Part shown: piece after piece, positions 33,856-42,577 of the stretch | How positions within the stretch are numbered: position 1 is the stretch's first letter | How the letters are laid out: every line of letters begins with the position of its first letter | DNA from: Halosimplex pelagicum | Lineage (GTDB): Archaea; Halobacteriota; Halobacteria; Halobacteriales; Haloarculaceae | Length of the DNA: 64,000 bases | Reading direction: 5' to 3' | Assembly: GCF_013415905.1 (NCBI RefSeq) | Contig: NZ_CP058909.1 | Span: 3,100,001-3,164,000 of the forward strand | Made by a program: the position numbers and the translations under genes | Notes under the pieces: generated by a model | Database searches by the model: none | The model's input: the letters and a program-made list of their open reading frames with translations, nothing else | Told to the model about the DNA's origin: nothing

Positions 33856-35178
33856 ATGTCCGAACACACCGACCACGACGGACCGATCGACGACGCCGAC
33901 GGTACCGAGCGGACGAACACCGACGAGACCACCGACGACCTGCAGGAGGAAGTCGAGGCCGCGCTCCGGCAGGTCCGGGACCCCGACGCGGGCAAGGACG
34001 TGTTCGAGGCCGGCCTGGTCTCCGACATCGCCGTCTCCGAGGGGGCGGTCACGGTCGTCGCGGACCTGACCGACTTCCGCCCGCAGGAGGGCGAGCAGGT
34101 CACCAGCGCCATGCTCCGGGCGGTCTCGGAGGTGCCCGGCGTCGAACACGCCCACATCGAGCGCGAGACCGGGGCCAGCGCCGACGAGGACCGCTCGACC
34201 GGCCTCGCCGACGTGGACCGGGTGATCGCCGTCGCCAGCGCGAAGGGCGGCGTCGGCAAGACGACGGTGGCGACCCATATCGCCTGCGCGATGGCCGGCG
34301 CGGACCGCGACGTGGGCCTGTTCGACGCCGACATCCACGGACCGAACGTCCCCGAGGTGCTGGAGGTGTCGGGCCCGGTCTACTCCGACGACGACGGCAA
34401 CCCGCTCCCCGTCGAGGCCGGCGAGCTGGACGTGATGAGCGTCGGGCTCATGGAGTCGGGCGCGCCGCTGGCCTGGCGGGGCGCGATGGCCCACGACGCC
34501 CTCTCGGAGCTGTTCGAGGACACCGCCTGGGGCGACCTCGATACCCTCGTGGTCGACCTCCCGCCGGGGACCGGCGACGTGGTGCTGACCACGCTACAGG
34601 AGGTCCACCTCGACGGCGTCGTCTTCGTCACCACCCCCTTCCACGCGGCCGTGACCGACACCGCCCGCTCGCTCGATCTGTTCGAGGAGAACGACGTGCC
34701 CGTGCTGGGCGTCGCCGTCAACATGGCCGGGTTCACCTGTCCGAGCTGCGGCGACGAGCACGACCTGTTCGAACACGGCGAGCCGCTGGACGGGCTCGAC
34801 GCCCCGGTCCTCGCCGAGCTGGAGTTCGATCCGAGCGTTCAGGCGACTCCCCGACCCGGAGAGCTGCCCGAGCAGATGCAACGACTCGGCGAGGACGCCC
34901 GCGAGCGGTGCGAGGACGTGTGGGCGGTCGACGCGCCCGACGACGCGGTCGACCTGCGGGGCGTCGACGCCGACGGCCGCCACGACCGCGTCCGCGAGGG
35001 GTTCGACGCCACCGAGCGCGGCGAGGCGTTCGTTCTCGTCTCCGACCGGGACCCGGCGCCGGTGCGCTCGTTTATCGCCTCGCTGTCGGCTGAGGCCGAC
35101 GGCCCCGGCGACCTCGACCCCTTCGAGGTCGAACGGCTGAACCCCGAGACGTGGGTGCTGCGGACGGTCCGGCCGTAG
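33856..35178 (+). CDS. Mrp/ApbC-type Fe-S carrier ATPase fused to a DUF2249 domain
   Basis: 440 aa. Domains in order: an N-terminal MIP18/DUF59-like part (about 28-100); a P-loop ATPase with deviant Walker A KGGVGKTTVA (about 131); VVDLPPGTGD; a bridging CPSC (about 295) typical of Mrp/NBP35 Fe-S carriers; and a C-terminal DUF2249-like domain (about 365-440; RHDRVREGFDATERGEAFVLVSD). DUF2249 is often encoded near denitrification genes. The protein may deliver Fe-S clusters to NarGH or the Rieske protein. It follows the HEAT gene by 33 bases. Confidence 0.83.
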   Translation: MSEHTDHDGPIDDADGTERTNTDETTDDLQEEVEAALRQVRDPDAGKDVFEAGLVSDIAVSEGAVTVVADLTDFRPQEGEQVTSAMLRAVSEVPGVEHAHIERETGASADEDRSTGLADVDRVIAVASAKGGVGKTTVATHIACAMAGADRDVGLFDADIHGPNVPEVLEVSGPVYSDDDGNPLPVEAGELDVMSVGLMESGAPLAWRGAMAHDALSELFEDTAWGDLDTLVVDLPPGTGDVVLTTLQEVHLDGVVFVTTPFHAAVTDTARSLDLFEENDVPVLGVAVNMAGFTCPSCGDEHDLFEHGEPLDGLDAPVLAELEFDPSVQATPRPGELPEQMQRLGEDARERCEDVWAVDAPDDAVDLRGVDADGRHDRVREGFDATERGEAFVLVSDRDPAPVRSFIASLSAEADGPGDLDPFEVERLNPETWVLRTVRP

Positions 35179-35304
35179 ACGGGACGATACGGGTACGTTC
35201 TCGCCCGGTCTGATCGCGTCGGCTCCCGCCGGCTACGTTGGCCTATTGTGAATTCATAGCAGCTCTCTTGTGAGCTAGCTGTCTCCCTTCGAGTGAGCAA
35301 CACG

Positions 35305-35541
35305 ATGTCGGGACGAACCCGGTCAGAGGACGACGCCGTCTCCGAGCCCCGAGCCCCGTCGATCGACCCCGGCCAGCCCGGCCGGTCGGACCCGCCGACG
35401 CTGGAACTCGCGCTCGTCAAGTACGCCGACCGGCCCGACCGGTGTACGATCCACCCGCCCGACGCGACGGGGGTCGAGCGCATGTCGACGTGGATCTCCG
35501 TCGACCGGGACCTCGTGGTCGACGCCGAGTCGATGCGGTGA
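35305..35541 (+). CDS. DUF7511-type small protein, second copy
   Basis: 78 aa from ATG 35305; a GTG at 35293 would add four residues. LELALVKYADRPDRCTIHP and RMSTWISVD match the 65 aa protein at 4588. Function unknown. The DNA before it is AT-richer and contains AGCTC-N6-GAGCT (about 35264-35279), a possible operator or hairpin. Confidence 0.65.
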   Translation: MSGRTRSEDDAVSEPRAPSIDPGQPGRSDPPTLELALVKYADRPDRCTIHPPDATGVERMSTWISVDRDLVVDAESMR

Positions 35542-35663
35542 CCCGCTCGGCCGCGGAGCGACGGCGAGCGGTCGGCGGCGATTTCCGGGCGAGGAGCCGC
35601 CGGCGGCGACCGGCGGCTCGCGGTCCCGGACCCCTTTAGGCCCCCGGCGCCGAACCGCCGCCA

Positions 35664-36857
35664 ATGGGACACGAGGGCTTCACGGAGGTGACGCGGCTGG
35701 CCGCCGCGCGCGAACAGCTGCTGTCGGTCGTCGGCCCGCCGGCGAGCGCCGAGTCGGTCCCCGTCGCCGACGCCGACGGGCGGACCGTCGCCGACGCGGT
35801 CGCCGCGACCCGGGCGGTTCCGGGGTTCGACCGCGCGGCGATGGACGGCTACGCCGTCCGCGCGACCGACACGCACGACGCCGGCGACCGCTCGCCGGTC
35901 GCCCTCGACGAGACCGACGGCGACGTTGGGCCCGGTCGCGCGCGCTACGTCCACACGGGCAGTCCGATGCCCGACGGCGCCGACGCCGTCGTCAAAGTGG
36001 AGGAGACCGAGTCGCGAGGGGACCGCGTCGAGGTGTTCGCCGCGGTCCCGCCGGGCGAGAACGTCGCGCCCGCCGGCGAGGACGTGGCGGCGGGCGACCG
36101 CCTGTTCGAGGCCGGCCGCCGGCTGCGCCCCTCCGATCTGGGACTGCTGAAGGCCGGCGGCCACCGCTCGGTGGCCGTCCGCGAGCGACCGACGGTGAGC
36201 GTGATACCGACCGGCGAGGAGCTCGTCGACTTCGACCCCGGCTACGGCGAGACGACCGAGACCAACGGACTGACCGTCTCGCGGCTGGTCGAGCGCTGGG
36301 GCGGAGCGGCCGCCTACCGCGATATCGTCGGCGACGACGAGGGCGCGCTACGCGAGGCGGTCGAGCGCGACACCGACCACGATATCGTCGTCACTACCGG
36401 CGGCTCCTCGGTGGGCGAACGGGACCTCATCGCGGACGTGGTGGCCGACCTGGGCGAGGTGCTCGGCCACGGCGTCGCGCTCGAACCCGGCCACCCGGTC
36501 GGCTACGGCGTCGTCGACGACACGCCGGTGCTGACGCTGCCCGGATATCCGGTCTCCTGTCTCGTGACCGCCGTGCAACTGCTGCGCCCCGCGGTCGCGA
36601 AGGCGGGCGGGTTCGACCCGGAGCCGTTCCCCGAGTTCGCGGCGACGCTCGACCGCAAGATCGCGAGCGAGGTCGGCGTGCGCTCGTTCGTCCGCGTGCG
36701 CGAGACCGGCGACGGGGGCGTCGAGCCGGTGCGGGGCGGCGCGGGCGTGCTCTCCTCGGTCGCCGCGGCGGACGGCTGGGTCGTCGTCCCCGAGAGCCTC
36801 GAAGGCGTCGCCGCCGGCGAGTCGGTCACCGTCCAGCGGTGGGAGTCACACGGGTGA
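35664..36857 (+). CDS. moeA: Molybdopterin molybdotransferase MoeA
   Basis: 397 aa, inserts molybdate into adenylated molybdopterin. Seen: AVPGFDRAAMDGYAVRA (about 56), the TGSPMPDGADAVV loop (about 98), LRPSDLGLLKAGG, SVIPTGEEL (about 182), the catalytic-domain GGSSVGERD (about 250), HPVGYGVV and LPGYPVSCLV. The length is normal. Start ATG 35664 is preceded by a C-rich leader. Together with the MobB-MoaE and MobA genes it supplies cofactor for the two upstream enzymes. Confidence 0.92.
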   Translation: MGHEGFTEVTRLAAAREQLLSVVGPPASAESVPVADADGRTVADAVAATRAVPGFDRAAMDGYAVRATDTHDAGDRSPVALDETDGDVGPGRARYVHTGSPMPDGADAVVKVEETESRGDRVEVFAAVPPGENVAPAGEDVAAGDRLFEAGRRLRPSDLGLLKAGGHRSVAVRERPTVSVIPTGEELVDFDPGYGETTETNGLTVSRLVERWGGAAAYRDIVGDDEGALREAVERDTDHDIVVTTGGSSVGERDLIADVVADLGEVLGHGVALEPGHPVGYGVVDDTPVLTLPGYPVSCLVTAVQLLRPAVAKAGGFDPEPFPEFAATLDRKIASEVGVRSFVRVRETGDGGVEPVRGGAGVLSSVAAADGWVVVPESLEGVAAGESVTVQRWESHG

Positions 36858-36995
36858 CCCTCCGCCGGGACGTCCAGACCGACCGGTGACCGCGCCGCGG
36901 CCGGCGGGGTTTCGGCGGGGCGACCCTCGAACTGTAGGGACCGGAGTTTAACGGTTCCCGCCGCTGGTGTAACCGACGACAACCAGCTATCGATA

Positions 36996-37313
36996 ATGTT
37001 CCGGACCGACAAACCACTCGACGCCGACCGGATCGAGACGACGACCGACCTCGGGCGGACGGGCGACGTGACGGACATCCTCCTGGACGTGGTCCGGGCC
37101 GTCGCGGCGGAGACGGACCGCGGCCCCCTCGAAATGGAACCTGTGTACGACGCTCTCGACCCCGATACGATCGCGCGGCTCGCCGACCGTCGCCGCGGAG
37201 CCGACTCGACCGCCGCGGACCCGCCAGTCCGACTCCGATACGGGTCCTGCGACGTGACCGTCGCAGCTGACGGCAGCGTGAGCGCGTCGCTCCGGCGCGA
37301 CGAAATGACCTGA
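36996..37313 (+). CDS. HalOD1 output-domain protein, second copy
   Basis: 105 aa. DVTDILLDVVRAVAAETD and GPLEMEPVYDALDPDTIARLADRR match the HalOD1 pattern of the protein at 2803, followed by VRLRYGSCDVTVAADGSVS. A TATA-like GTTTAACGG lies at about 36947-36955, 40 to 50 bases upstream of the ATG. Putative signalling output domain; no partner visible. Confidence 0.75.
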   Translation: MFRTDKPLDADRIETTTDLGRTGDVTDILLDVVRAVAAETDRGPLEMEPVYDALDPDTIARLADRRRGADSTAADPPVRLRYGSCDVTVAADGSVSASLRRDEMT

Positions 37314-37389
37314 CGCGGACCCGGGGTCGCCGTCCGTCTCGGTGGGCCCGACCCCGGCCTCCGCGCCGGTCAGCGACTCCCGCCGGTCG

Positions 37390-38097
37390 TCACTCGTCGC
37401 CCGATCCGGACAGTAACGCCGAGAAGAGGCGCCGTTCGGCGGCGTGGACGTGTTCGGAGAACGTCGCCGAGGTGATGCCGAGCCCCTCGGCGACCTCCTC
37501 ACCGGTGGCCTCCCGGGGCCACTCGTAGTACCCCGCGTCGAAGGCCGCTTCGAGGACCTCGCGCTGTCTGTCGGTGAGGTAGACGCGGAGCGCCTCCTCG
37601 AAGGCCACGTTCGAGAAGATGGGCGTCACGGAGTCGACCCGGCGCTTCGACGCGAGTTCCGCTTCGGGCGTGTCGTCGAGGAACGAGTCGATGACCGTCG
37701 ACGCCTCGTACGGCGGCGGGATCTCGGCGGTGATCCGCCCGACGCCGTCCGCGCTCCGGACCTGCCGCGGCAGCGCGCCGTGTTCGGCCAGCGACATGGC
37801 GGGGCAGTCGCCGGCGACGGCGAACTCGACGAGGCCCCCGCCGTCCCACTCCCGCAGGACGGTCGCGTCGAGCGTCTCGTACTCCTCGGCCCGCTCGGCG
37901 ACCCGCTCGACCTCGGTGCCGGTCACGTTGAAAAACTCCGCGTACTCCCCGTCCTGTCGCGGTACCATCTCCGCGAGGTCGAACGTACACGCCTCCGCTT
38001 CGGAGGCCCCGACGAACGGATACTTGGCGTCTCGAACCTCGAACTCCACTTCGGAGACCGTCCCGCCGGAGTTCGTCGTCGAGCGAGCGCGTTCCAT
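37390..38097 (-). CDS. HTH-10 (Bat-type) transcription regulator, third copy
   Basis: 235 aa. The N-terminal sensory part (about 1-170) differs from the two regulators at 21508 and 22257 and lacks their CxC. The C-terminal HTH-10 domain (about 172-228) has LTDRQREVLEAAFDAGYYEWPR and AEGLGITSATFSEHV. Start is ATG 38097; GTG 38058 is possible. A minus-strand TATTTAGG near 38133-38140 gives a short leader. Target unknown; the neighbouring Mo cofactor genes are possible. Confidence 0.8.
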   Translation of the reverse strand: MERARSTTNSGGTVSEVEFEVRDAKYPFVGASEAEACTFDLAEMVPRQDGEYAEFFNVTGTEVERVAERAEEYETLDATVLREWDGGGLVEFAVAGDCPAMSLAEHGALPRQVRSADGVGRITAEIPPPYEASTVIDSFLDDTPEAELASKRRVDSVTPIFSNVAFEEALRVYLTDRQREVLEAAFDAGYYEWPREATGEEVAEGLGITSATFSEHVHAAERRLFSALLSGSGDE

Positions 38098-38167
38098 TCC
38101 GTAACTGTACTCCCCTCACCGACAAAGATTCCATACCTAAATAGCTAGGATCACCGGGCGACCGCCG

Positions 38168-39001
38168 CTACTCCGACCGCTCGTGCGACCAGAACGCGTC
38201 GTCGACGGTGACCTCCTTCTTGAACAGCGGCACCTCGTCTTTCAGCCGGTCGATACCGTCCTCGACCGTCTCGAAGGCCTCCCGGCGGTGGCCCGCGAGG
38301 ACGACCACGAAGACGATGTCCTCGCCGGCCTCCACGACGCCGGTGCGGTGGTGCAGCCGCACCTCCTGCACCCCGTCGCGGGCCTCCAGTTCCGCGCGGA
38401 TGGTCGCCATCCGCTCCTCGGCGACGCCGTCGTACTTCTCGAACTCCAGATGTTCGGTCGGCTCGTCCTCGGGCCCCTCCTGCGTGCGCACGCGACCGGT
38501 GAACGTCGCGACGGCGCCGGCGTAGCGGGCGTCGGGCGAGCGCTTCGCCTCGGCGACGAGCGAGGTCAGCGACTCGTACGGTTCGAGGTCCTCGACCGCC
38601 GCGAGGAGCGAGTCGAGGTCGACGGCGTCGGCCTCGGCGGCCGTCGCCACGGGCTCGCCGGCGTGGTCGCGACCGCCCAGCGCGACCGTCGGGAGCGGGC
38701 GGTCGCTGTAGCCCTCGACGAGGCAGTAGTCGAAGTCGGCGGCGAGGTCGTCGAGCGTCGAGCGGAGCGAGCGGTCGGCGCCGGTGGCGAACCAGCCGGC
38801 GTCGTCGGTGATCCCGTAGGTCGCCGTTGCGCCGGCGGCGCGGTGGCGCGCGGTGTCTTTCCCCTCGGTGTCGACGGTCGGCTCGGTTTTGAGATGCTTG
38901 ACCGTCGCGACGCGTCCGCGGTCGGCGAGGCGCGCCGCGAGGCGCTCGACCAGCGTCGTCTTGCCCGAGTCCGACGGCCCGACGATCCCCAGGACCTGCA
39001 T
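38168..39001 (-). CDS. MobB-MoaE fusion protein
   Basis: 277 aa, start ATG 39001. Residues about 1-150 are MobB: P-loop GPSDSGKTTL (about 8), TVKHL and the LVEGYSDRPLP segment, a GTP-binding partner in dinucleotide cofactor synthesis. Residues about 155-277 are MoaE, the molybdopterin synthase large subunit: FTGRVRTQEG, LHHRTGVVEAGEDIVFV, and the Lys-rich VPLFKKEVT near the active site. The fusion joins an early and a late step of Mo cofactor synthesis. The MoaD partner is not in the window. Confidence 0.87.
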   Translation of the reverse strand: MQVLGIVGPSDSGKTTLVERLAARLADRGRVATVKHLKTEPTVDTEGKDTARHRAAGATATYGITDDAGWFATGADRSLRSTLDDLAADFDYCLVEGYSDRPLPTVALGGRDHAGEPVATAAEADAVDLDSLLAAVEDLEPYESLTSLVAEAKRSPDARYAGAVATFTGRVRTQEGPEDEPTEHLEFEKYDGVAEERMATIRAELEARDGVQEVRLHHRTGVVEAGEDIVFVVVLAGHRREAFETVEDGIDRLKDEVPLFKKEVTVDDAFWSHERSE

Positions 39002-39160
39002 ACCCGAACTCGGCGGCCCGGCGGCTTGTAAATTCCGCGTCACCGGTTCGGGGAGCGGCCGGTGGCCGCTTCGCCCGCGACGGCCGAGCGCCGGTGCGGT
39101 CGCGGCCGCCGGACGACGACGATGGACAGCCACAAATCCGAGGCGGTCCCAGGGAGAGGC

Positions 39161-39823
39161 ATGAGCGACCCGGACCGGCCGCGCGTCCGCGGTGTCGTCC
39201 TCGCCGGCGGTCGGAGCACCCGCTTCGGCGACGCGGACAAGGCCGTCGCGACCTTGGCAGGGCGGCCGCTCGTCGCCCGAGCGGTCGACGCCGTGGCCGA
39301 AGCGACCGGGGAACCGCCGCTCCTCTCGGTCGCGACGGACGCGCAGGCCGACCGGTTGGCGGACGCGCTCGGCGACCGCGCCGTCGAGCCGGTCCGGGAC
39401 GACCCCTCGCTGTCGGGGCCGCTCGCGGGACTGTCCGCCGCCGCCGGGGCGACCGACGCACCGTGGCTGTTCGTCTGCGCCTGCGACATGCCGCTGGTCT
39501 CGCCCGCGAGCGTCCGGGCGCTCCGGGCGCGGCTGGCGGCTGTCGACACCGACGAGGTGACGGGCGACCGCGGGGGCGTGGACGCCGTCGTGCCGGTCGT
39601 CGACGGCTACGACCAGCCGCTCCACACCCTCTATCGCCGGTCTGCGGTCGTCAACGCGCTCGCGGACCGCTCCCGGGGGGACGCGCTGATGGCGCTGCTC
39701 GACGAACTGGTCGTCGAGCGGGTCGCGGCCGACGCGGTCGACGCGCCGCTGGCCGAAGCGACGACGAACGTCAACACGCGCGCGGAGCTGGCGGCGCTTC
39801 GGGGCCGAAGCCCGCGCGAGTAG
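39161..39823 (+). CDS. mobA: Molybdenum cofactor guanylyltransferase MobA
   Basis: 220 aa nucleotidyltransferase adding GMP to molybdopterin. The start ATG 39161 directly precedes the binding loop VVLAGGRSTRFGDADKAV (about 11-28). Also seen: DDPSLSGPLAGLSAA (about 84), CDMPLV (metal-binding Asp, about 108) and NVNTRAEL at the end. Divergent from the MobB-MoaE gene, with a promoter region of about 160 bases between. Confidence 0.88.
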   Translation: MSDPDRPRVRGVVLAGGRSTRFGDADKAVATLAGRPLVARAVDAVAEATGEPPLLSVATDAQADRLADALGDRAVEPVRDDPSLSGPLAGLSAAAGATDAPWLFVCACDMPLVSPASVRALRARLAAVDTDEVTGDRGGVDAVVPVVDGYDQPLHTLYRRSAVVNALADRSRGDALMALLDELVVERVAADAVDAPLAEATTNVNTRAELAALRGRSPRE

Positions 39824-39901
39824 CTGCCCCGTTCGAGGCCCGCGGCCAGTTGCGCCTGCAGGCCGCCGGGCTATCCCGTTCGGCGCCCAAGCGCGGCCGC
39901 T

Positions 39902-40456
39902 ATGGTCGACGTAATGGGACACCTGGCGATGGCACTGCTGTGGGCGCTCCCGGCGTGGTTCGTCTGGCACGACCGCGTCAGCGCCGTGTTCGTCGCCATC
40001 GCCGTGTTCGTCGCACCGATACCGGACGGGGACAAGTACCTCGCGATGGCGTTCCCGGACTCGTTCCACCATCACGGGCTCACGCACACGATAGTCTTCG
40101 CCGTCGCGGCGGCGCTGGTCATCGGCGCCCTCGCCGCCTGGCTGCTCACCGACCGCGTCGACGAGTGGGTCGACGGCGACCGGTTCGACGCCTCGAGCAT
40201 GTTCGTGTTCGCCACCGGCGCCGTCCTCGTCAGCTGGCTGAGCCACATCTTCGCCGACATGCTGTCGGCGCCGGACATCTCGACGCCCATCGAACCGCTG
40301 TGGCCCTTTATCGACGGCTCGTGGGGCCTCGACCTGATCTGGTACAACAACCCGCTGTGGAACGTCGGCTTCCTGGCCGTCATGCTCGTCGCCCACGGCG
40401 TGCTGGCCTACAGCGCGTTCAAGGTCGACCACCCCTACCGGATCCAGCAGGCCTGA
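39902..40456 (+). CDS. YdjM-like membrane-bound metal-dependent hydrolase
   Basis: 184 aa. About four membrane helices. Family features include GHLAMALLWALPAW at the start, DGDKYLAM, FHHHGLTHTIVF (about 57-68, probable metal-binding His cluster) and LSHIFADML (about 117). Related bacterial proteins are called LexA-regulated inner-membrane hydrolases, but the substrate is unknown. Confidence 0.78.
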   Translation: MVDVMGHLAMALLWALPAWFVWHDRVSAVFVAIAVFVAPIPDGDKYLAMAFPDSFHHHGLTHTIVFAVAAALVIGALAAWLLTDRVDEWVDGDRFDASSMFVFATGAVLVSWLSHIFADMLSAPDISTPIEPLWPFIDGSWGLDLIWYNNPLWNVGFLAVMLVAHGVLAYSAFKVDHPYRIQQA

Positions 40457-40484
40457 GACCGCCGGTGGGCGGTGGCCCGGACGC

Positions 40485-41477
40485 TCAGTCCGTCTCGCGG
40501 CTGTACGGTTTCAGCAGCGCGCTCGGCGCGCCGAGCCGCGAGTCGTCGAAGCGGACGACCGTCACGACTAGCACGACGATGGTGGCGAGATAGGGGTACG
40601 TCGACATGATCGTCGGATGCATCAACAGCTCCAGCAGGGGGTTGACGACGCCCGCCAGCGGCGCGCCGGCGTCGAGCGCCAGGTCGATGCCCTGCGACCG
40701 CAGCTGGAGCGCGTCGAGCAGGCCGAACAGGTACGCGCCGACCAGCGCCCGCTCGGGGCGCCACTGCGCGAAGATGACCAGCGCGACCGCGATCCAGCCG
40801 CGCCCGGCGACCATCCCGGTCGCCCACAGCTGCGAGAACGCCAGCGAGAGGTGCGCGCCCGCCGCGCCGGCGAACGCGCCCCCGAGCAGGACGCAGAGGT
40901 AGCGCATCTTGAACACGTCGACGCCCATGGTGTCGGCGGTCTCGGGGTCCTCCCCGACCGAGATGACTTCGAGGCCGAGGTTGGTCCGGAAGAGGAACCA
41001 CCACACCGTCGGAACCAGCGCGAGCGCGATGAAGTCCGGCGCGGTCGAGCGGAACAGCGCCTCGCCGACGAGGGGGATCTCGACGAGGTACTGGCCGACG
41101 AGCGGGAGCGTCATCTGGGGGAATCCGTCGATCGACTCGTTGACCCAGTCGGTGCCGAAGTAGGTGGTCAGGCCGGTCCCCAGCAGCGTCAGCATGACGC
41201 CGCTGATGACCTGGCTGGACTTGAGCGTGATACAGAGGAACGCGTGTATCAGCGCGAGCGCCGCGCCCATCGCCATCCCGGCGGCGAACCCGAGCCAGTA
41301 GCTGCCGGTGACGACCGTCGTGGCGAAGCCGCCGAGCGCGCCGACGAGCATCATCCCCTCGACGCCGAGGTTGAGCACGCCCCCGCGCTCGCTGATGATC
41401 TCGCCCAGGGCGGCGAAGATGAAGACGGTCGACGCCCGGACGGCGGCGTCGAGCAGCCCCGCGGCGAACCCGACCAT
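40485..41477 (-). CDS. ABC transporter permease, BMP/nucleoside family (2)
   Basis: 330 aa, start ATG 41477 overlapping the preceding permease as ATGA. About nine hydrophobic helices; the family sequence ISERGGVLNLGVEGMMLVGA (about 28) is of the RbsC/BmpC-type permeases (YufQ-like). It pairs with the permease at 41477 to form the channel. Likely substrate: nucleosides. Confidence 0.87.
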   Translation of the reverse strand: MVGFAAGLLDAAVRASTVFIFAALGEIISERGGVLNLGVEGMMLVGALGGFATTVVTGSYWLGFAAGMAMGAALALIHAFLCITLKSSQVISGVMLTLLGTGLTTYFGTDWVNESIDGFPQMTLPLVGQYLVEIPLVGEALFRSTAPDFIALALVPTVWWFLFRTNLGLEVISVGEDPETADTMGVDVFKMRYLCVLLGGAFAGAAGAHLSLAFSQLWATGMVAGRGWIAVALVIFAQWRPERALVGAYLFGLLDALQLRSQGIDLALDAGAPLAGVVNPLLELLMHPTIMSTYPYLATIVVLVVTVVRFDDSRLGAPSALLKPYSRETD

Positions 41478-42577
41478 CAGGCCGCACCTCCGGGCTCGCC
41501 GTCGGCCGGCGTCGGCTCGCGCTCGACCCGCAGGTCGACGCTGTAGCGTTTGAAGAACTCCGCGGTGATCAGACAGAGGATGACCAGCGCCTGGATCACG
41601 TCGACGAGCGCCGCCGGGACGCCGTAGGACACCTCCAGGCGCGACCCGCCGACGAACAGCACGGCGAAGAAGACCGCCGCCAGCAGGACGCGGACGGCGC
41701 CGTTCCGGCCGAGCAGGGCGATCGGGATCGCCGTGAACCCGTAGTCCGGCGAGAACGCCGGCCGGAGCCGCCCCTGGACGCCGGAGATCTCGCTGAAGCC
41801 GCCGATCCCGGCGAACGCGCCGCCGACGAGGAAGACGAACAGGTAGACGCGGGCGGTGCTCATCCCGGCCTGGGCGGCCGCCAGCGGGTTCGACCCGACG
41901 AAGGTCACCTCGAAGCCCATCCGCGTCCGGGCGACGAGGACCGCGGTCGCCGCGACCGCCAGCAGGCCGACCAGGAAGCCCGCGTGGACCTCCAGAACGG
42001 GGATCGTCGGGTACTTCGCCGCGTCGAGCAGCTCCGCGCTCCCCGGGATGTTGCCCAGGCCGCCCTGCATCGGCCCACGGACGAGGTAGCTGGCGATCTG
42101 GACGGCGACGAACGTCAGCAGCAGCGTCGTGATGATCTCGTTGACCTCCCACTTCGCCCGCAAGTAGGCGGGGATCCCCGCCCAGAGGCCGCCGGCGACC
42201 CCCGCCCCCAGAATGGCGAGGGGGATCAGCGCGACCATCGGCAGGGAGACGTTGACGCCGATCCACGTGCCGACGATCGCGCCCATGTACAGCTGTCCCT
42301 CCGCGCCGACGTTCCACAGGCCCGCGCGCAGCGGGAGGTAGACGGCGAGGCCGGCCAGCACGAGCGGGACGGTCCGCGTCGCGGTCTGGCGCAGTCCGAA
42401 GGGGTTGGTCAGCGTCTCGACGAACATCGTCCCGTAGGCGGCCACCGGGTTCACCGACAGCGCGACCAGCGCGACCGCCGACAGCGCGAGCGCGCCGACC
42501 ACGGTGAACACGGGCGTCCCGTAGACCAGCCACGCCGGCACGTCCTCGCGGGCCTCCAGTTCGACCGAGAGGTTCAC
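41477..42577 (-). CDS. ABC transporter permease, BMP/nucleoside family (1)
   Basis: 366 aa YufP-like permease with about ten helices. Typical sequences are LPLRAGLWNVGAEGQLYMGA (about 80) and AKWEVNEIITTLLL (about 140, the coupling region). The C-terminus is charged. Overlaps the ATPase gene and the second permease by 4 bases and 1 base. Confidence 0.87.
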   Translation of the reverse strand: MNLSVELEAREDVPAWLVYGTPVFTVVGALALSAVALVALSVNPVAAYGTMFVETLTNPFGLRQTATRTVPLVLAGLAVYLPLRAGLWNVGAEGQLYMGAIVGTWIGVNVSLPMVALIPLAILGAGVAGGLWAGIPAYLRAKWEVNEIITTLLLTFVAVQIASYLVRGPMQGGLGNIPGSAELLDAAKYPTIPVLEVHAGFLVGLLAVAATAVLVARTRMGFEVTFVGSNPLAAAQAGMSTARVYLFVFLVGGAFAGIGGFSEISGVQGRLRPAFSPDYGFTAIPIALLGRNGAVRVLLAAVFFAVLFVGGSRLEVSYGVPAALVDVIQALVILCLITAEFFKRYSVDLRVEREPTPADGEPGGAA

